A stretch of DNA of 53,952 nt from Clostridia bacterium (GTDB lineage Bacteria > Bacillota > Clostridia > UBA1381): positions 1 to 53,952 of the forward strand of contig JAFQJD010000010.1 in the NCBI GenBank assembly GCA_017415105.1. Direction: 5' to 3'. The position numbers were made by a program, and so were the translations under genes. Numbering within the stretch: position 1 is the first letter of the stretch; each line of letters opens with the position of its first letter. Below are positions 52,233-53,952 of the stretch, piece after piece. Under the pieces are notes generated by a model. It worked only from the letters and a program-made list of their open reading frames with translations. It searched no databases and was not told where the DNA came from.

Positions 52233-52952
52233 TTAATATCGTCTTGCTTCAAGGAAATCGCTCCTGTAATCAACATTGGTAATAGAAACACCCTTGCCGG
52301 GATTGGACTTAGTATTCTTACTGCCCCCGGAAGAATGTATCATTTGACCGTTGCCGATATAAATTCCGATATGACTTGCATTTCCATTTTTGCCGAAGAA
52401 TACCAAATCACCCGGTTGCATTTCGGACTTGCTTACTGAATTTCCGTAGCTTCGGTATCCTTGTGCAGTGGTTCTGCCTACATCATACCCGGCATCTTTC
52501 AGAGCGTTATATACGAAACCGCTACAATCCATACCGCCCACAGCCATACTTTCACCGCCCCATACATAGGGAGTGCCTAAGTAATTCTGAGCTGCATTTA
52601 CTATACTGCTATCAGAAGCCTTAATTTTGCCGTTAGAACCCACAGAAGCAGGTGAGAGTATATTTTCACCACCTGCCATTGAAACACCGCTTATGGGGTT
52701 AATTACCTGTGTAGGCGTTAGTCCTGTGGCGTTAGCTATAAAGGTCTTAGCCTTTGATGTAACATTCGGATTGTCTAAAACCTGCTGATAATTCAAATAT
52801 GGATTGACTAAATTTCCGTTCCTATCAAGAAAAGGGTTAAGTATATCAGATGAACGGTTTTCCTCGGAGCTGCTAAGCATCTTAGCTACCTTGCTACGAA
52901 ATTTAGGAACGCCATTGTCCCACATTTCTTTAATTTTTAATATACCACCCAT
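52233..52952 (-). CDS. Phage NlpC/P60 peptidoglycan peptidase
   Basis: A 239-residue protein with an N-terminal region of unknown role (about 1-110) and a C-terminal NlpC/P60 domain (about 115-239). The catalytic cysteine is in GGMDCSGFVYNAL and the histidine in ASHIGIYIGNG; QPGDLVFFG is also typical. It should cut gamma-D-glutamyl-diamino acid bonds in peptidoglycan. The neighbours suggest a virion-borne enzyme that opens the wall during DNA entry, distinct from the endolysin further upstream. I chose the ATG at 52952, 6 bases after the holin stop; a GTG three codons upstream overlaps the ribosome binding site. Confidence 0.88.
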   Translation of the reverse strand: MGGILKIKEMWDNGVPKFRSKVAKMLSSSEENRSSDILNPFLDRNGNLVNPYLNYQQVLDNPNVTSKAKTFIANATGLTPTQVINPISGVSMAGGENILSPASVGSNGKIKASDSSIVNAAQNYLGTPYVWGGESMAVGGMDCSGFVYNALKDAGYDVGRTTAQGYRSYGNSVSKSEMQPGDLVFFGKNGNASHIGIYIGNGQMIHSSGGSKNTKSNPGKGVSITNVDYRSDFLEARRY

Positions 52953-52957
52953 TTGTA

Positions 52958-53254
52958 TCACTCTTTCTTTTCAATTTCTAAGTAAGGTTTGTTTAGTTCA
53001 TATACAGCACTTTCAATTATGTTTTTAAGGTCTGCTTCCGAAATCTTAAATTTCTCTGAAATCCATTTGCTTACATATTCAAATTTTTCTTTGCCTTGCC
53101 CGGAAGCACTGTAAATCTGCTCAGCAGCTTTTACAGCAATACCAACCCACTTAATAACTTCGTTATTGCGGAAAGTTTTAATTAAGTAGCCGGCTACAAT
53201 GAGTAAAATAAGAGGTACGACAGCACCTAAAATAATATCAACAATCATATTCAT
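52958..53254 (-). CDS. Phage holin, LLH family-like
   Basis: A 98-residue protein with one strong N-terminal membrane helix (about 4-25) and a long charged C-terminal part (NNEVIKWVGIAVKAAEQIY, then KFEYVSKWISEKFKISEADL), the pattern of LLH-type holins. It would form the membrane lesions that release the endolysin. It overlaps the upstream 77-residue gene by 17 bases and lies two genes after the endolysin, forming the lysis cassette. Confidence 0.85.
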   Translation of the reverse strand: MNMIVDIILGAVVPLILLIVAGYLIKTFRNNEVIKWVGIAVKAAEQIYSASGQGKEKFEYVSKWISEKFKISEADLKNIIESAVYELNKPYLEIEKKE

Positions 53255-53471
53255 TCTGCTCCTTTTTCTCTTTGGTTTTCTTTATCCCTGCCAAGCTCCA
53301 CAGTTCAACAGTAGTAAAGGAAAACCAAGCAATTATTAAGCCTGACGGCTCACACGATGTTTTAGCAAAGATTATAAGAATTGCTGTTGTAAAAGCTACA
53401 TTTAAGCCAATTACAACAGAAACGATAATCTTACTGAAAAGACCTTTTCGCTTTTTCTTATCCATTGCCAT
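53238..53471 (-). CDS. Small phage membrane protein of the lysis cassette
   Basis: A 77-residue protein with two hydrophobic segments (about 14-36 and 43-60; IIVSVVIGLNVAFTTAILIIFA, truncated here to its core, and LIIAWFSFTTVELWSL) and basic ends. It lies between endolysin and holin genes, overlapping both (14 and 17 bases). It could be a second holin, an antiholin or an accessory lysis protein; sequence alone does not decide. The start may be the first ATG or the one two codons later. Confidence 0.7.
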   Translation of the reverse strand: MAMDKKKRKGLFSKIIVSVVIGLNVAFTTAILIIFAKTSCEPSGLIIAWFSFTTVELWSLAGIKKTKEKKEQNEYDC

Positions 53472-53952
53472 TCACCAACTTATACAGAATCCAATAGAGC
53501 GACATAAACTCAGGATTGTTTTTTGCTTTATCTAAAGCTTTGACAGCTCTCTGAACCTCGGTAATTTCAATTTTATGTTTGCCGTTCATAAGCTCCCATA
53601 TAATGTCATTACCTGATTCAAGCTTCTTTGCTGCTGCCTTTTCATAAGTGATGTAAGGAAGTTTGCCGTGTTTCTTCCAAACGGCAGTTCCTACACCGTT
53701 TTTCGTGCGTTTACCACTTGTGCTGATGTCCGATACCTGAACACCGCCCGACCAAGCAGGTGTCGCTTCAACAACTTTACCGCCACCGATATAAATACCG
53801 ATGTGTCCGGGAAGCCAAACAACCTCACCTGTTTCAATATTTTTGAAGTCTGTGGAAACGCCTTTACAAATGTTAATCATTTGGTCTGCTGATATATCGT
53901 TTACCCCGTTTGATGCGTATTTACCACCGCCGTATGTAGCGTTTTTATTTCC
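53458..53952 (-). CDS. Phage endolysin, NlpC/P60-like (5' end beyond the window)
   Basis: The frame is open to the right edge, so the true start and the catalytic cysteine lie outside the window. At least 164 residues are visible. YGGGKYASNGVNDISADQM at the edge, then GEVVWLPGHIGIYIGGGKVVEATP and WKKHGKLPYITY, match phage cell-wall amidase/endopeptidase domains of the NlpC/P60-like endolysins; the histidine in PGHIGIYIG is the catalytic one. About 55 C-terminal residues (after residue 85 of the internal ATG at 53880) form a short helical tail that may bind the wall. The internal ATG at 53880 is not the start. Confidence 0.85.
   Translation of the reverse strand, partial: GNKNATYGGGKYASNGVNDISADQMINICKGVSTDFKNIETGEVVWLPGHIGIYIGGGKVVEATPAWSGGVQVSDISTSGKRTKNGVGTAVWKKHGKLPYITYEKAAAKKLESGNDIIWELMNGKHKIEITEVQRAVKALDKAKNNPEFMSLYWILYKLVNGNG

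Larger units (their letters stand above)
37990..53952 (-). mobile_element. Prophage, late-gene end (continues past the right edge)
   Basis: From just after the tRNA terminator to the window edge every credible gene is on the minus strand and phage-like: endolysin, small membrane protein, LLH-type holin, NlpC/P60 virion-type peptidase, a 544-residue helical protein and a 4098-residue polyvalent protein. The lysis genes argue for a phage over a conjugative element. No integrase, capsid or terminase gene is in view; they should lie to the right. The left boundary is somewhere between the tRNA-Lys 3' end (37906) and the giant gene's stop (38267) and cannot be fixed without the other end. It may be complete or decayed. 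Confidence 0.8.

Overview
The window looks like a chromosome segment of a low-to-mid GC anaerobic Clostridia member, most likely Oscillospiraceae/Ruminococcaceae (inferred from gene content and order only; no rRNA is present). It is gene dense, uses Gram-positive sigma-A-type promoters and AGGAG-like ribosome binding sites, and carries typical Clostridia neighbourhoods: mreBCD-mrdA-minCD-mgsA, yggS-sepF-ylmH-divIVA, and a reverse rubrerythrin/ferritin/PerR group.

Layout. 1-6.7 kb: hexuronate use, with uxaB-uxaA-uxaC on the minus strand, a divergent AraC-type regulator and a GH2 beta-glucuronidase. 6.8-8.9 kb: uracil salvage (uraA-upp). 8.9-9.4 kb: an unusual array of mini-hairpins followed by tRNA-Lys(CTT). 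9.6-12.3 kb: a secreted C69 dipeptidase and a patatin-like phospholipase. 12.4-16.6 kb: HlyD-like adaptor, yggS, sepF, ylmH, divIVA and mscL. 16.9-18.9 kb (minus): PepSY lipoprotein, ferritin, reverse rubrerythrin and a PerR-type regulator, an iron and peroxide stress group. 19.2-26.6 kb (minus): maf, mreB, mreC, mreD, mrdA (PBP2), minC, minD, mgsA, setting cell shape and division site. 26.6-32.2 kb (minus): response regulator, histidine kinase, GerMN membrane protein, zapA, and an RlhA-like U32 protein. 32.4-37.3 kb: dacA, argG, ruvC, a DUF3343 protein and a class V aminotransferase-fold cysteine desulfurase. 37.4-37.9 kb: a five-tRNA operon (Gly, Arg, His, Gln, Lys).

From just after the tRNA operon to the right edge, every credible gene lies on the minus strand and is phage-like. 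In transcription order these are an endolysin cut by the window edge, a small membrane protein, an LLH-type holin, an NlpC/P60 virion-type peptidase, a 544-residue helical protein of unknown function, and a 4098-residue polyvalent protein. The last combines glycine/alanine-rich N-terminal segments, a BECR-like nuclease-like region, an N6-adenine methyltransferase, an SF2 helicase, an HExxH peptidase motif and a C-terminal domain resembling LPD38. This is the late end of a prophage. The giant protein is probably packaged in the virion and delivered with the DNA to protect or process it (inference from the DarB/polyvalent-protein family).

Beyond genes, the window has several structures worth checking: a dispersed intergenic element with a conserved apical hairpin and variable but self-complementary outer arms (three good copies, one weak); two kinds of mini-hairpin array with 3-4 base loops (downstream of upp, and between minC and minD); a cluster of GTTAC/GTAAC words with nested inverted repeats at the prophage edge; and an 87-codon alternative-frame ORF with a ribosome binding site inside the giant gene.
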